The position numbers and the translations under genes are program-made. Positions 26,934 to 39,068 of a stretch of 64,000 nucleotides of DNA are shown here, piece by piece; the stretch's first letter is position 1, and every line of letters begins with the position of its first letter. Under the pieces are notes generated by a model. The model was not told where the DNA came from and ran no database searches. It was given only the letters and a program-made list of their open reading frames with translations. The stretch is from Gymnopilus junonius (Eukaryota; Basidiomycota; Agaricomycetes; Agaricales; Galerinaceae): the NCBI GenBank assembly GCA_015501075.1, contig JADNYJ010000114.1, positions 62,001 through 126,000 of the forward strand. Direction: 5' to 3'.

Positions 26934-29163
26934 ATGCCTTCCTCAATGAAGAATGGCATCGTTTCTAGGCTTATTGCGACGTTATGGTCTATAGGTGTCG
27001 CTCAGGCAACTATTCTGAATAGCCTGACTGATTTACGTCGAAGCTATGATTTCATCATAGTGGGAGGTCAGTTAACTTGTTCAATTACGGCACAATTTCC
27101 TCTGACATCGTGATACCTCAACGGCACAGGTGGTACAGCTGGCAACGTTCTCGCCAACCGACTAACTGAAGATCCGACTTTTCAAGTTTTGCTGTTGGAG
27201 GCTGGACCTACGTACGTTTATCTTTCATTTGCGTTTCAAGAAACGAAATTACTGGCATCTTTCCTCTTTTCTCAGAGACGCCGGTGTATTGAACATGGAA
27301 ATCCCACTGATGTGCTTGCATATGGCGCCCAATACACCTTGGGACTGGAACTATACTACAGTACCCTTGACCGGTCTGAATGGGGCGTCACTTTCATATC
27401 CACGGGGACACGTCCTCGGTGGGACAAGCTCCATCAGTACGTACTTAATTCCAACCATGCTTTCTCAATCAACTAACAGCTATCATCTTCCTTTTATTAT
27501 AGATTGTGAAGTTTACACTCGAGGATCATCAGCCGACTGGGATCGATACGCCACCTACACAGGCGACTCTGGCTGGTCATGGAAGAATATTCTGCCATAT
27601 TTCAAGAAGAGCGAAAAGTTCACGGCACCCTCGGATCAGCACAACATTACCGGCGATTTCAACCCTTCAGCGCACGGCTTTGGCGGGTTTCTCTCTGTGA
27701 GTTTGGCTGGTGCGCCCACGCCAGTTGATGCCCTCTTTACAGAGGCTATTGGGCAGCTAGACGGGGAGTTTGTGGCGAATGAGGATATCAACTCGGGTAG
27801 CCAACTCGGTTTCGGTGAGGGCTCTCGTTGGTCACCTCTTACGATAATATTGACACGTCTCATATCTCAGGCTGGTCGCAGAGCACCATTGATGGCCCAT
27901 CTGGGTCAAGAAGTAGCTCATCGGCAGCTTATCTCCATCCTGTTCTCCAGCGTCCGAATCTCCATGTCCTCGTCAATGCACAAGTGTCGCGAATTCTCCG
28001 GAATGGATCCAAGAAAGGCCTTCCATCATTCCTTGAGGTCGAATACCGCGTCAACGGCTCAGGTATGTCACTCTGCTCTGCACTTCCTTTTTTTCAAAAC
28101 TTAATTCATCTTCTTTAGGTCCACTACTAACTGTGACTGCAAGCAAGGAAATCATTCTATCGGCTGGATCGATCAACACCCCCCAAATTTTGATGAACTC
28201 CGGCATCGGCGACTCTCAGAAGCTTTCAGCAGTTGGAATCCAGTCCGTCGTCAACCTGCCCTCGTAGGCGAGAATCTCTCAGACCACCCTCTAGTCGTCC
28301 TTCCCTTCCTCGTGAACTCAACTGCGACATATGACGACTTCAACCGCAACGCTACGCTAGTAGCCCAGGAGACCCAGGTTTGGGAACGGACGAGGAAAGG
28401 GCCATTCGTCAATGGGCTCACGCAGCACATGGGTATGTCCGGCTGCCTGATGATAGTCCCATCTTCGAAACGGCGCCTAACCCTGCAGCGGGTACGAACT
28501 CGCCTCATTTCGAGATTTTCCTTGCGGTAAGTTTTACTCCCTCCAATTCCACACCTCAAACATCAAAGCTCAAGTTTAACGTTCTGTTCAGAACTTCCTC
28601 CCAGCTGCGTCACCCCCAAACACCCACTTCGTCAGCATCGCAGCTATCATGCTCACACCAGGCTCAACATCCCGCGGTTCCGTCAACATCACCTCTTCCG
28701 ACCCATTCAGTCATCCGTCAATCGACGCCGGGCTATTCATGTCCTCCACAGACATACCGATAATGCGTGAAGCACTGCGCAGTATCTTATGCCTGGCGTC
28801 AGCTCCTGCTTGGGACGGGTACATTTGGGCCCTGCTAGTCCTTCCCAGCCAGGAGTGAATGCGACTGATGCGGATATCGATGCTTATATACTTGCCAGCA
28901 CGTCCTCTGCGTATCATGTTGTGGGTACGTCGGCAATGGCGGGTTTAGGTCAGAGTGGAGGCGTGGTTGATTCGAAGTTAAGATTGAAGAATGTGAGTGG
29001 TGTTCGAATCGTGGATGCTTCTGTACTGGTATGTTTTCGCCTTCGTTGATTTTTTTGAAATTTTCTAATTTTTTAACAGCCATTCGTCCCAGGGGGGCAT
29101 ACATCAGCTCCGACGTACGCTGTGGCTGAACGTGCTGCAGACTTGATCAAATCGGACTATTGA
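26934..29163 (+). CDS. GMC oxidoreductase 3, three frameshifts as sequenced
   Basis: Third GMC flavoenzyme, more diverged from GMC-1 and GMC-2. The ATG at 26934 begins a plausible signal peptide (IVSRLIATLWSIGVAQA). Then come YDFIIVGG, GTAGNVLANRLTEDPTFQVL, EVYTRGSSADWDRYATYTGD, KEIILSAGSINTPQILMNSG, SAYHVVGTSAMA with the active-site His, and a final GGHTSAPTYAVAERAADLIK. Frames change at about 28264 (an in-frame TAG), at the GGG of 28431-28433, and at the TTT of 28824-28826. Each is repaired by adding one base to the run. Domain content is otherwise complete, so either sequence error or a very recent loss is possible. Confidence 0.8.
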
Positions 29164-31332
29164 GTTGAATTTCTTCCTTGTGGCCGTGTTACTGGTATAA
29201 GTTATCATGTATTAATTGCATTGGGATACCCTACATATCATTCATCATACTTTCGTACAAAACATCTTCGTTTGCTAAACAATACAATTCTTTGTTTTGG
29301 TGAAAATGAGGAGACCAATGTATGGGCCAATATATAGTATTATCATACAAGGAAATAATCCAATGGGCAGCGTTTCCGTCGTCCACTCCTCACCAGTCTT
29401 CCGTGACCTTCAGCTACCACCAGCCGCGCCCGTCACCGTTAACCAAGAAGTCTGTGCCAACCCAAATCTTGATCGCCGCAATGACATGTTCAACGAAGGC
29501 TGACGCTCTGAGATACCCAGCCGTGGATCACAGCGTATAAAACAACCTCCAGCGGCCGCCCTGGATGCGAAGTACATTTAGGATCAATGTTATGAAGAAA
29601 TGTCAGTGGACTTAGTAAAACATACTTTGTCAACGTTCCTCGTTTGCTGCTGGAGTTCTCTATCCCCCAAGACCTTCCCTACCTCTGAACTATTCACCTA
29701 GACCTGCAGCGATTGGGGTACTCGTAATGAGGTGTAGGTGACACCAGACTGTGGCTCTGAAATGGCGAAGGAAGGATGTCAGCCAGATGAAACTCACGAG
29801 GAGATTGCCCATTTACTTTTGAGGTATTTTTCAGCGAGCAGCGTTCTTCGACTACCGGATTCATTCCTGGTAAAATGTGAGACGGCGAAGGGTTGGAATA
29901 AGCGGGGACATTACCTTCAGCCTCGGCCCAAACCAGCCTCCAACGTCAACCATACTCGACTCTCGACCGACTACAGTTACGTCAGTTCCGACTCCAGCTG
30001 TCGCTGCTTTCCGCTCTCGGCGTACTGGTAAGTCCACAAGCTCGACCCTTCCGCCAGAGTCCAAACAGTGTGTTAGTCGTTGGTGTCATAGGCATAGTCG
30101 ACGTCCTACGAGCTTGGGAAGGTCAAGGTCAGAGTCATGTCATGGGAATCGACATTCAACTTACCTTGTCCAGGTCTGAGGGAGGTGCTGACGCTGAGGC
30201 TCTCCCTGTTCCTTCAAACGGTGGACACCCTACTTTCAAGTTGTGGGGTGTATGAGCGCGCGAAACTTGTCCCCCGCCTTCAGCATAAGAGTACTAAACA
30301 GAAAAGCGAGTGAGTAGTGATGTTACGATCCATCATGGCAAAGCCGACCTCGACTAGTATCTCTCTACCGTCCTCCTCGACCCCTCCAGGAACTGCCAGC
30401 AACATCAAAATTCACGCCGTCATCCGGCGTCGGGGTACTGCTAAGGTTCCATCAAACTGGCAAGACGAGGTACTCATGCAGTGTCGGAGGTCGATGAATT
30501 TGTCACGAGTGGCAGAAACGGGTTGAACGACCTACTTGCGAGCTTGGGAGTCCTAGATTAAAGAAGGTCAGTTCACTGCCAAGAAAGAGTGGAATTCAAC
30601 CTACCTTGTCGATTCCGGCCAGCCGTTGATGCTATTTACCCTTCAAATGCGTCCAGACCCTCCGAATCGCCCGCTAATTTTCCGATTTGAGTATGACTTT
30701 CTGTGGCTTGGGTTCTTCATGGCGCATAGGCTGTGGTGGGGCAAGAGTGAGCAACTCGATGATACGCGTCAATTTCGCTTACTCATGTTCCTGTCAATGC
30801 GTCAGGGCAGCCAGATAAGTCGCCACTGGCAGGGAATCCTGAAGAAAGAAGTAGGGGCTTAGTGAAGTAACGGCGGGTTGCACAAATGTTAGGAGGTGGC
30901 ATGAACGGCTTCAAGAACAAAGTAAGGCGTTGAACGTTGGTGAATAACTTCAATAAGAAGGAACTTACTGAGGTTACATACCAGCCTCCTTATGATCGTT
31001 TTCAATGAAGCGATAAGATTAGATCTTCACCTATAGATGAGCCCAAAGGTCCGCCGATGTTCCTCTACCTGAGTCTGTTCTTCTGCTTAGACATTCAAGA
31101 AGACGCCTGGCCTTCATGAATTATGAATGACGGGAACAGCAAGGGGAACCGAGGATCGTATCCTATCTATGTAATCATACCTCACGTCAAATGCACGACT
31201 AACTCATGCAGGGGTGATATGAAAAACCGTGTCCCAGACCACTGCCACTCATTCCATCCTCCTCCCCTCTTCCTTCTGCCCTCAAATCTCCCAGAACTTG
31301 TGTAGCTGTCTGGATCGATCAAGCTCGTCGCT
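29164..31332. other. No supported gene; weak diverged direct repeat
   Basis: There are no domain-like frames. Two stretches near 30105-30175 and 30525-30610 share the pattern cctac..gagcttggga ... ggtca ... ggaat ... ttcaac(c/t)taccttgtc. On the minus strand this could represent two similar exon-intron boundaries (ACAAG followed by GTA[A/G]GT). They may be remnants of a duplicated gene. The similarity is modest. Confidence 0.3.
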
Positions 31333-31394
31333 ATGCTATATTTTCTTATCCTAGCTGCCACCTTCGTCCCATCATGCATAAAAGCCGAGCGTTT
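31333..31394 (+). pseudogene. 5' fragment (signal peptide) of the split thaumatin-like/lectin gene
   Basis: An ATG at 31333 opens a typical signal peptide (LYFLILAATFVPSC) and the frame is cut 62 nt later by the transposon. The last four bases, GTTT, recur directly after the element. The matching remainder begins at 39069 on the same strand. The two parts differ by one base in frame, and an AAAA run at 31380-31383 lies in the left part. Confidence 0.65.
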
Positions 31395-31395
31395 G

Positions 31396-31414
31396 CATCA
31401 GAAGAAATACACCC
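31396..31414 (+). repeat. Left terminal inverted repeat
   Basis: The 19-mer catcagaagaaatacaccc is the exact reverse complement of the sequence at 39045-39063. It lies one base inside the left GTTT flank. Confidence 0.9.
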
Positions 31415-31645
31415 GTACCTTTCAACACTTTTGACACTTTCACAAGTGTGGAAGTGTGAAACCACAGGGCACTTTCAAAAAGACGGTCCCGATTGCTTTT
31501 GAAAGGGAATTTCAATTGTGAAAGGTAAAAAGGGATGAGAAAGAACATGAAAAATATATTTATTTCGGCTTCGTGAAAGTGGTGAGAATTGAGCAAAAAG
31601 AAGCGTTTCGACTGTAACAATGAGGACAGGACATCTTACTATGCT

Positions 31646-34245
31646 TTAGTTACCCTCGGTGGTGTCCATGGCACTATCAGCATCGTCCTCGATCTCGAAG
31701 TCCGTCTCCTCTTCCTCAGCCTTGGCATCAGCATCAAGATCAGCGGCTCCATCCTCCGACGACCATCCCTTCTTCTTCCCTCTCACAACAGCCATCTCAC
31801 CTGCAGCAGAGAGTATATCCTCCCACCGTTTGTCACTCAGCTTATTGACGACGCGTTCGATATCCTTTGTGGGTGTCTTGCCTTGAATGGTGTATGGAGG
31901 AAGAGTGAGACTTCCTACGTTTGGCGTACGCTTCTCGCTGTCACCCCAGTTGTCACCAGAAAAATCGCTGTATGGCCGCGGAGGCTGAACGTACGATCCG
32001 GAGCTCCAGCGAGCAATGGCCCTATAGGCCTGTGGAGTTCATGTTAGAAAAGGTATGAATAATGACTCAGAAAGCATGGCTTACAGCTTGTATCGCCATG
32101 ATAAGAGCGCCGGTTGGCCTCTTCGTGGATTTGATTGAGGCAGGGATGGACGATGTGCGGCCGAGATGATAACCCCAATCCACATGCGATGAGTGGATGG
32201 CAAAAAATGTTCTAGCAATGACGTGAGCAGGGAATTAGAGTATGAAATGTGCGACCTACCAATTTTAAACCCTTCTTGTTCTTCTCCGGGTCCGCATCCA
32301 TGTACGTCTTGTAGTAAAGGGGCCGCATCCAATAATCTCCGCTAAGAGCCCACTCGACCCATTCCTGGACGTCCTCTGCCGCACCTGCAAACTCCGAGGC
32401 CACGAGACTCTCCATGTAGTCGATGGGAGCCTGCCCGAGTTTGTTTCGCCAGCTTGTCAATGCATCATCAGCCTAGATAATCAGGTTGCTTCAGTTGAAA
32501 AGAAACTAAGTGAGAAAGGCATACCAGTTTGACAATGACCTTGTGACCATTCGGGGTATCAGCATAGCCAGCAGCCTTGGGAAACGTCATTTTGAAGAGG
32601 TTGATAAGTCTTCCATTGGGAAGATTGACAGACCAAGGGTGCTCAATGCCATACATCTCGACAAGGAGTGGTATGAAGACATCTTGGTATGGTTGACGAA
32701 GGTTTACAGGCAAGTGCTTGAAGCGAATTTCTTGTTTCCTCCTGAAAATCTCCGGAGAAATGAACTCCGGGACAGATGTCATAGGTCCGACGATAGCGAG
32801 CGACTATGAAAGCAGTTCAAGATTGTGGGGTGACGGAAGCAATGGACACGTACCTGGTGAGCAGTGGTGCCCTTGACGCCCTCAGCTAACCCAGCACGCT
32901 CATCAACCTCGCCCTCATTGTCGCTTATGCCTCCAAGAGGTTCATCGTCATCGTCTGATTGGGCAAAGAAATCTTATGAGTAACGAACAGTCTTAAACAA
33001 GGATACAACTCACCATTCACTGCTTTCGCAGCAGTGATGGGCCCTTGGTTGTTGATGGAAGAGGCGTCGTCGAGGTCATCGAGGTCTTCGTGAGAGCTTC
33101 GCTTATCCCAGCCAAGCACGAGGCCTTCGTCATTCTTCTTGGCCTTCTTGACAAGCGGACGCCTAATACGGTGAAGGTGAGAGAGAACAAGAAGGTTCGT
33201 TGAGAAGCCGTCTGATTGATGGAATGATTACAGATGACTTACTCTGTGCCTTCTTCACTTGAATGCTTCTTCTTCTCGTTTGTTACCTGTCTTTTCTCAG
33301 CGACAGCCTTCCTCAGATCTCCCTTCTGCTTTTTCCTCCTTGGCTTGGTCTTTCGCAACTCGTTGTCTTCTGAATCATCAAGAACTTCGAGCTCACTCTC
33401 GCTAGAGGCATCGTGTTCTTTGGAAGATTCATAATCTTCGTCGCCTGACCAGAGCATCATGAATATATGTGGCACTGAGAAACTTTCGGTCTGACCTGGA
33501 TCCTGCTTGGGCTTCTGTTTGCGCTCTCGCTCAGGAAGCCCATCTGGCACTGTGCCTTTGTTGTTGGCGAGGGCTTCATCGGCTTCAACCATCTGATCTT
33601 CGAGCTGAGCTGCTTTGAGAAGGGCCTGCTCACGGCGTTTTTGATTCTCTGGGCATCTCGTTGCTTTCCCTCACGTTCAGCAGCAACCACCTCGGATGCG
33701 CGCTTGGGTCTCAGAGCATCAGGCAACCCAGGATGAGCTTCTCGATTAGCACGCAACCATGGCTTGGTGTTGTCAACATCGGCAATGTGATCGGCCTTAT
33801 CAATGGTTGGCTTTTCTAAATGAAAATGTAAGCCGCTGCCTTATCAGATTGATAGATTAAACCCACTGTTGGCGGCAGTCACCTTTTTTTGAGAAGGGGT
33901 AGTCATTGTATCTACTCCGATCTTGTCTAAAGGCCATTGTAAGCATCAAGATCATCTCAAAAGAGAAATTTTACTGACTGTCATCTGGCTTTGCAGATTT
34001 TTTGGTCTTTATTGGGACTGTGTCAGTGTTGATGGCTGTGGCGGCGACATGACCTTCTGATGCTGGTGGATATGAAGTTTAAATGAGCAGGCATGCTCGA
34101 GAAAAAATGTTGTCCTCACCGTCAGTCGTCTTGCCTTGCTACCTCTGAAGGAAGTGGGACCTGAGATTGTACTACGAGCTCGACCATCGCTGGCTTTCTC
34201 GACCATCGATTTGCCATTTGCAGGAGATGGCTTGGAAATAGCCAT
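31646..34245 (-). CDS. Transposon accessory protein 1, unrecognised family
   Basis: The probable start is the ATG at 34245 (AISKPSPANGKSMVEKASDG). Introns follow, then a lysine/glutamate-rich low-complexity middle (33590-33240) with nuclear-signal-like clusters such as KPRRKKQKGDLRK. The folded-looking region has RQPYQDVFIPLLVEMYGIEH, NLPNGRLINLFKMTFPKAAG, ALTSWRNKLGQAPIDYMESL and MRPLYYKTYMDADPEKNKKG. The C-terminus (YRAIARWSSGSYVQPPRPY, then KLSDKRWEDILSAAGEMAVV) ends in an acidic tail with the stop at 31646-31648. About nine introns. I do not recognise a named domain. Its place inside the inverted repeats, divergent from the transposase, suggests a protein carried by the element. A DNA- or transposase-binding role would be a guess. 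Confidence 0.6.
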
Positions 34246-34450
34246 TGAAGAAGTGAGGCTGCGCGAGTCAAGGACAACAGAACAATGTGGTCTGAGAAAG
34301 AAAATTTCTGTCGATATCTGATGATGTTTGTCTGCTCCTCTGACACCAAACATTTTCTGTGGCCTCTAGTTACTCGAAGTGACTGTTTTCGATCCCTACG
34401 CTGTGAATAAACTTTTCTCCTCTTATTTCCTCATCTTTTACTCCTGCACA

Positions 34451-37400
34451 ATGGCTCGCCCAAGGACCAAGAAGCGATCTGCACCTCAGGCCTTTGCTTG
34501 CCCTTACCCGCGGTGCAACATGAAGTCAACCACGCAGGGTGGCGTCAAGATGCACATCGAGAAGAAGCATGCTGTTCCAGAAGATTTACGTCCTAAGACG
34601 CCACCACAGCAGGGCGATCCTCGAATGTCAACCCCAGCACCACATGTACCTCAAGACAGTCCACTGCAGACCCCTCTTGCTTTCAACTCACTGCCAGAGT
34701 CAGCGCCGCAAACACCTGCTCCTCATCCTCCCACGTCCTCACCTGCAAACCCGTCGACTCCTCACTCAAATCAGCGGTCAACTACACCACTGGGATCCCC
34801 TCGGCGCCCTTACCCAGGTGTGCATGTCAATTCCGCAGGTGTCAACATTCAGAAGCATCGGTGGATTGATGGTACATTTTTGAGCTGTCTGTGTGTTTCT
34901 CTATTACTCACTGTGTTTACAGGCACGCCCTGCAATGCTGATGGCTTTGAGATCGAGGAGAATGCCCGCCCTGCAACTCCTCCTCCTCAGGACCCAACAG
35001 ATTTCTTCCCTTTTGAAAGTCGAGCTGACTTCGAGCTTTCGGAGTGGATTTACAGTGAAACTCAGATCAGTGCAGGAAAAATCGATCGGCTCATGCATAT
35101 TCTTACTGCCATGTATTCCGACCAGCCACCCCCAGCAGCCAATCATACTGAGATCTATGAAAAGATTGATTCTGTCGAAGTCGGCGACACTTTGTGGAGC
35201 TCGTTTACTGTTCATTACAATGGTCCAAAGACCACAGCTGCCAATGGAAAGCCACCAGTGTGGATGGAGCAGGGTTATGAGGTGTGGTTTCGCGACCCCC
35301 TGGAGCAGCTCGAGAGCATGATTGGGAACCCAGAGTTCAACGGAGAGATTGATTATGGACCCAAAATCGTTACAAAGGATGGCAAGCGACGTTATAAGAA
35401 TGTCATGTCTGGCAAATGGGCTTGGGAACAAGCGGTATGATTTCATCATTCATTGTGTTGCCCCCTGGGACTTACACGAGTTGTAGAATATCCTAGTGCA
35501 AGACAAGGATTGCCACGGTGCTATGTTCACCCCGGTGATCCTAGGCAGTGACAAGACCACAGTTTCGATTGCTACTGGCCAAACGGATTTCTATCCATTG
35601 TACACCTCACTCAGAAATGTCCATAATTCGGTTCGGCGTGCTCATAGGAATGCTGTGGCAGTTGTTGGGTTTCTTGCCATACCAAAAGGTCTGCGTATTT
35701 TCATGAGCTGCTTAGCATTTAAAGCTGATGGTCTCTAACTTATAGCGGCTCGTGAATATTCCAATGATGCTCAGTTTCGCAAATTTAGGTGACAGCTCTT
35801 CCATACGTCTCTCGAGTACATCTTACGCTCCCTTCGGCCTCATATGATTAAGCCCAAACTTACCCTCTGCAGCAACGGACACTATTGCAAGGTAATTTAT
35901 GGGCTTGGTCCATACATAGCCAATTACCCCGAGCAGGCTTTGCTTGCATGTGTCATCCAAGGCTGGTGTCCAAAGTAAGTTTTGTTCTTGGATTCTTAGT
36001 TGAATTCTTCTGATGCCTCAACAGGTGTACCTCGTTACCTGACAAGTTGGATGATCCAGGGGAGGCCGATGCTCACATGAGCATGCAGATACGCTCCTTG
36101 ATGGGTGTACATTGAAGGAACTCTGGGATGACTACGGCATCATCGGAGATTTACTTGTACATTCATGTTTGTATTACAAACCTAGTGTATCTCATCATTG
36201 ACCCTTGACAGCCGTTCACCAAGCTATTTCCGTGAGCAGACATCCACGAGCTTCTGACACCCGACCTTCTCCATCAAGTCATCAAGGGTACATTCAAGGA
36301 CCACCTCATTGACTGGGTGGAAAGTTATATATGAAATGTATTGCATGAAGGCAATCCAAAGGCAGCTGAGGAGGTTCTTGCTGACATAGACCGTCGGTAT
36401 GTGCTCCCCACCATTGGCTACATTGACTTCACTCACATTTGTCTAGTATTGCATGTGCTCCGGCCTTTCCTGGCCTGCGTCATTTCTATGAAGGCCGAGG
36501 TTTCAAACAATGGACAGGGAACGATTCAAAAGGGCTCATGAAGGTGTGTAATAGACCGTTATTCCGTTGGAGGTTGTACTCAATTGTTGGCAGGTGTATC
36601 TCCCTGCAATTGCTGGACATCTACCTGAACAGATAGTCAGGGCAATTGCGAACCTCATTGAGTTCTGTTACCTTGTCCGGCGTGACATCATCGACGAAGA
36701 CACACTCAAAGACATCGACACTGCCTTGGCCGACTTCCATGAAAACCGCGAGGCCTTCCGTTGCGTGCGACCTGAAGGCTTCTCTCTTCCGCGGCAGCAT
36801 TCACTCACTCACTACCGCCGCTCAATCGAGCTTTTTGGAGCCCCCAATGGTCTCTGCTCGTCAATCACGGAGAACAAGCACATCAAGGCTGTCAAGATGC
36901 CATACCGCCATTCAAATCGTAACAAACCATTGGGTCAAATGCTCATTACAAACCAGTGCATGGACAAGCTGGCAGCGGCTCGTGTTGATTTCACAGCACG
37001 CAGAATGTTACGTGGGTCTGGGCTGCCCTTACACCTTCTTGGAGACAAGCCAGTCGCTCCTGTGGTCTTGGTCATGCCACAGCCATCACCTCTTCCGGAT
37101 GATGATGAAAGGATGGATTTTGGTGCTGTCGAGGAACCACTGTCACAGTCAGAGGTCAAGCTGGCTAAGACAGCTGGTGAGTAATGTATTTCTCCTGGTT
37201 GCAAACTTCACTAACTTTCAGACAGTCCGTAAGGTTCCTATCGACATATACCAATTTGCGAGGCATGTTCGTCAAGGGCGGTTACCCGAACTCACACGCC
37301 GCTACCTCTACGACGTTCTCAATCCCAACGCTGCCATTCCAGGCTCTCAGGCTCCCCTGGACAGGCTCCCGTTCGTTGATGGTCCTCTTCGCCTATACAA

Positions 37401-37893
37401 CTCTGCTCGGGCAGTCTATTATGCCCCCAGCGACCTTTCTGGGGTTGGCGGGATGCATCATGAACGTATTCGAGCGGTCCGAACTTGGTATGGCGGGCCA
37501 GCACGTTATGACTGCATTTTTGTTGGTAACATGGACTCGGATGAACCTGGTTTCCGTGGTCTGAATGTGGCCCGAGTGCGAGTCTTTTTCTCTGTGCAGC
37601 ACGAGCGCAAAGTGTACCCATGCGCTTTGGTGCACTGGTTCTCTCACGTTGGCAATGCCCCCGACCCAGTCACTGGTCTTTGGAAGGTGAAGCCAGACTA
37701 TGACAGGCAGGGACGCCCTGTACTTGCCGTGATTCCAGTGGATGCCATTTTTCGGGCAGCCCATCTAATTGGGGTCAGTGGCTCTCATCGGATCCCTCGT
37801 CATGGCTTTGATCATTCAAAGGCCTTAGATTCCTTTAAAACTTTCTATGTAAATAAGTACGCAGACCATCATGTGCACGAAATTGCATTTTAA
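34451..37893 (+). pseudogene. Plavaka-family transposase, damaged
   Basis: ATG at 34451. The N-terminus carries a C2H2-type finger (CPYPRCNMKSTTQGGVKMH then EKKH), followed by a Pro/Ser-rich linker. Family blocks then occur in order: DGTPCNADGFEI across an intron, FELSEWIYSETQISAGKIDR, VWMEQGYEVWFRDPLEQLES, VTPVILGSDKTTVSIATGQT-like sequence at about 35530, VRRAHRNAVAVVGFLAIPK, ADIHELLTPDLLHQVIKGTF, GFKQWTGNDSKGLMK and a long intact C-terminal part to 37893. The middle is damaged: the frame changes at about 36070-36085, and TGA stops lie at 36233-36235 (where Arg is expected before ADIHELL) and 36332-36334. Catalysis is expected to be DDE-type. This copy is likely inactive unless these breaks are sequence errors. 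Confidence 0.85.
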
Positions 37894-38725
37894 TTATCAC
37901 TTGGATACATTGTGAGAATGTGAGATAAGTTGAGGTAATGATTTCGAGACTCCTCAAGGTTAGCAACGGTTCGGCGAAGGTATCTTATCTGCTCATCTAA
38001 GTCTCGTGCCTTCACTGCAGCTTCATCGAGGTCGTAGGGGTGACAGGGAGGCTGCGCAGATGGTGAATTCTTGACGTAGCATGTAGGTTTGACAGGCATT
38101 GTAGGGTTGTTAATTGACAAAGGCTCGAGCTAAGGAGAGTGTCAAGAAATGTAATATGCAGTGAATGCACACTTATACGTACCTCTGCTTTGACTGTTCG
38201 CTCCCCCTCATCCCTTCCTTCAATCTGATTCGTTCTTGCTGTCGGCACTGCAGTGTGAGCAGTGTTACGTTCAATAATCTTGAGCCACCATTGCGCTCGA
38301 GCACCGGGTTCTGATAGTGGGCCCCAGTCTGTCTCGGTCTGTATGAATCATGGATGAGCAATGTGTAAAAAAGGCTTTGAGATCAGACGTACCTCGGAAT
38401 CAGAAGACTCATCGAGATGATTTTTTTTGACACCAAGTTGAAGTCCGTGCACAGACACGGACAGGTCAAGCTGTTTGTAAGGTGATGGCGGCGCGCCACT
38501 GATGACCCAGGTTGCTGTGTACCGGGACTTGACAGAGCGCAGTGGTGTCGTCGGAATCATTAACTGTATTGTTGTCAGCCTGCATCGCGCAGTGATCGCA
38601 GGGAACTTACCTTTCTTTCGGATTCTTGAGAGCTCTCAATGACTTCATCAGAGAGCTCGGCAGCATGATGTGAGATGCTGACCATGGGCCTGGAAGGGCG
38701 CCGCAGAATGGGTGGTGACGGTATG
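37890..38725 (-). CDS. Transposon accessory protein 2, coiled coil
   Basis: Minus-strand exons read, in order, MVSISHHAAELSDEVIESSQ-like (about 38690), TTPLRSVKSRYTATWVISGA (about 38550), a TETDWGPLSEPGARAQWWLK block (about 38340), and a last exon with DEAAVKARDLDEQIRYLRRT and VANLEESRNHYLNLSHIL, a short heptad-like coiled coil. The stop at 37890-37892 overlaps the transposase stop on the other strand. The 5' end is uncertain. No named domain was recognised. The position inside the inverted repeats makes it part of the element. Confidence 0.5.
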
Positions 38726-38807
38726 AGAGCAACATTTTTTATCTCTCTGATTCGCGTAGATCCCGAGGATGTAGTGTAGTCATGTGTACTCTATATTTGT
38801 ACCACTG

Positions 38808-38887
38808 ATATAAAGTCATGTGGGTCAGTGGTAAAGGTTGTAAGTCTCGTCTTTTTGACATGTTTGTCGGTTCGAATCCTGCACTTT
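38808..38887 (+). other. tRNA-like sequence (degenerate tRNA or SINE head)
   Basis: GTCAGTGGTAAAGG resembles an A box and GGTTCGAATCC at 38872-38882 is a perfect B box. An acceptor-like ATAAAGT pairs with the downstream ACTTTGC except at the first position. The D and anticodon stems do not fold properly and the spacing is about 8 nt too long. It is therefore not called as a functional tRNA. It lies inside the transposon near its right end. Confidence 0.35.
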
Positions 38888-39044
38888 GCATTTGCTCTGA
38901 GACCGCTCCAGCATGAAAGTGACGAAAGGTAAGATGCTCATCATGTTTTCGTCGACTCAAAAGTATAAGGTACAAATAAGACTCATTGTTGGAAGTGAAA
39001 GCAGCCTGCAAGGGGCCTGAAAGTATAAGTACTAAAAGAGAGGG

Positions 39045-39063
39045 GGGTGTATTTCTTCTGATG
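39045..39063 (-). repeat. Right terminal inverted repeat
   Basis: Exact inverted copy of the left 19-mer. It is followed one base later by the GTTT flank at 39065-39068, which also occurs at 31391-31394. Confidence 0.9.
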
Positions 39064-39068
39064 TGTTT

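Larger units (their letters stand above)
31395..39064 (+). mobile_element. Plavaka-type (CACTA-like) DNA transposon, 7.67 kb
   Basis: Bounded by 19 bp perfect inverted repeats at 31396-31414 and 39045-39063 and flanked by GTTT on both sides (31391-31394 and 39065-39068). Internal genes are a minus-strand accessory gene, a plus-strand Plavaka-family transposase and a second minus-strand accessory gene. Subterminal regions are rich in CACTTT / AAAGTG motifs in opposite orientation at the two ends (for example 31428-31480 and 38915-39000), as expected for binding sites of this superfamily. The transposase carries stops, so this copy is probably not autonomous now. The insertion interrupts a host gene, and both halves of that gene remain readable. 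Confidence 0.85.
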
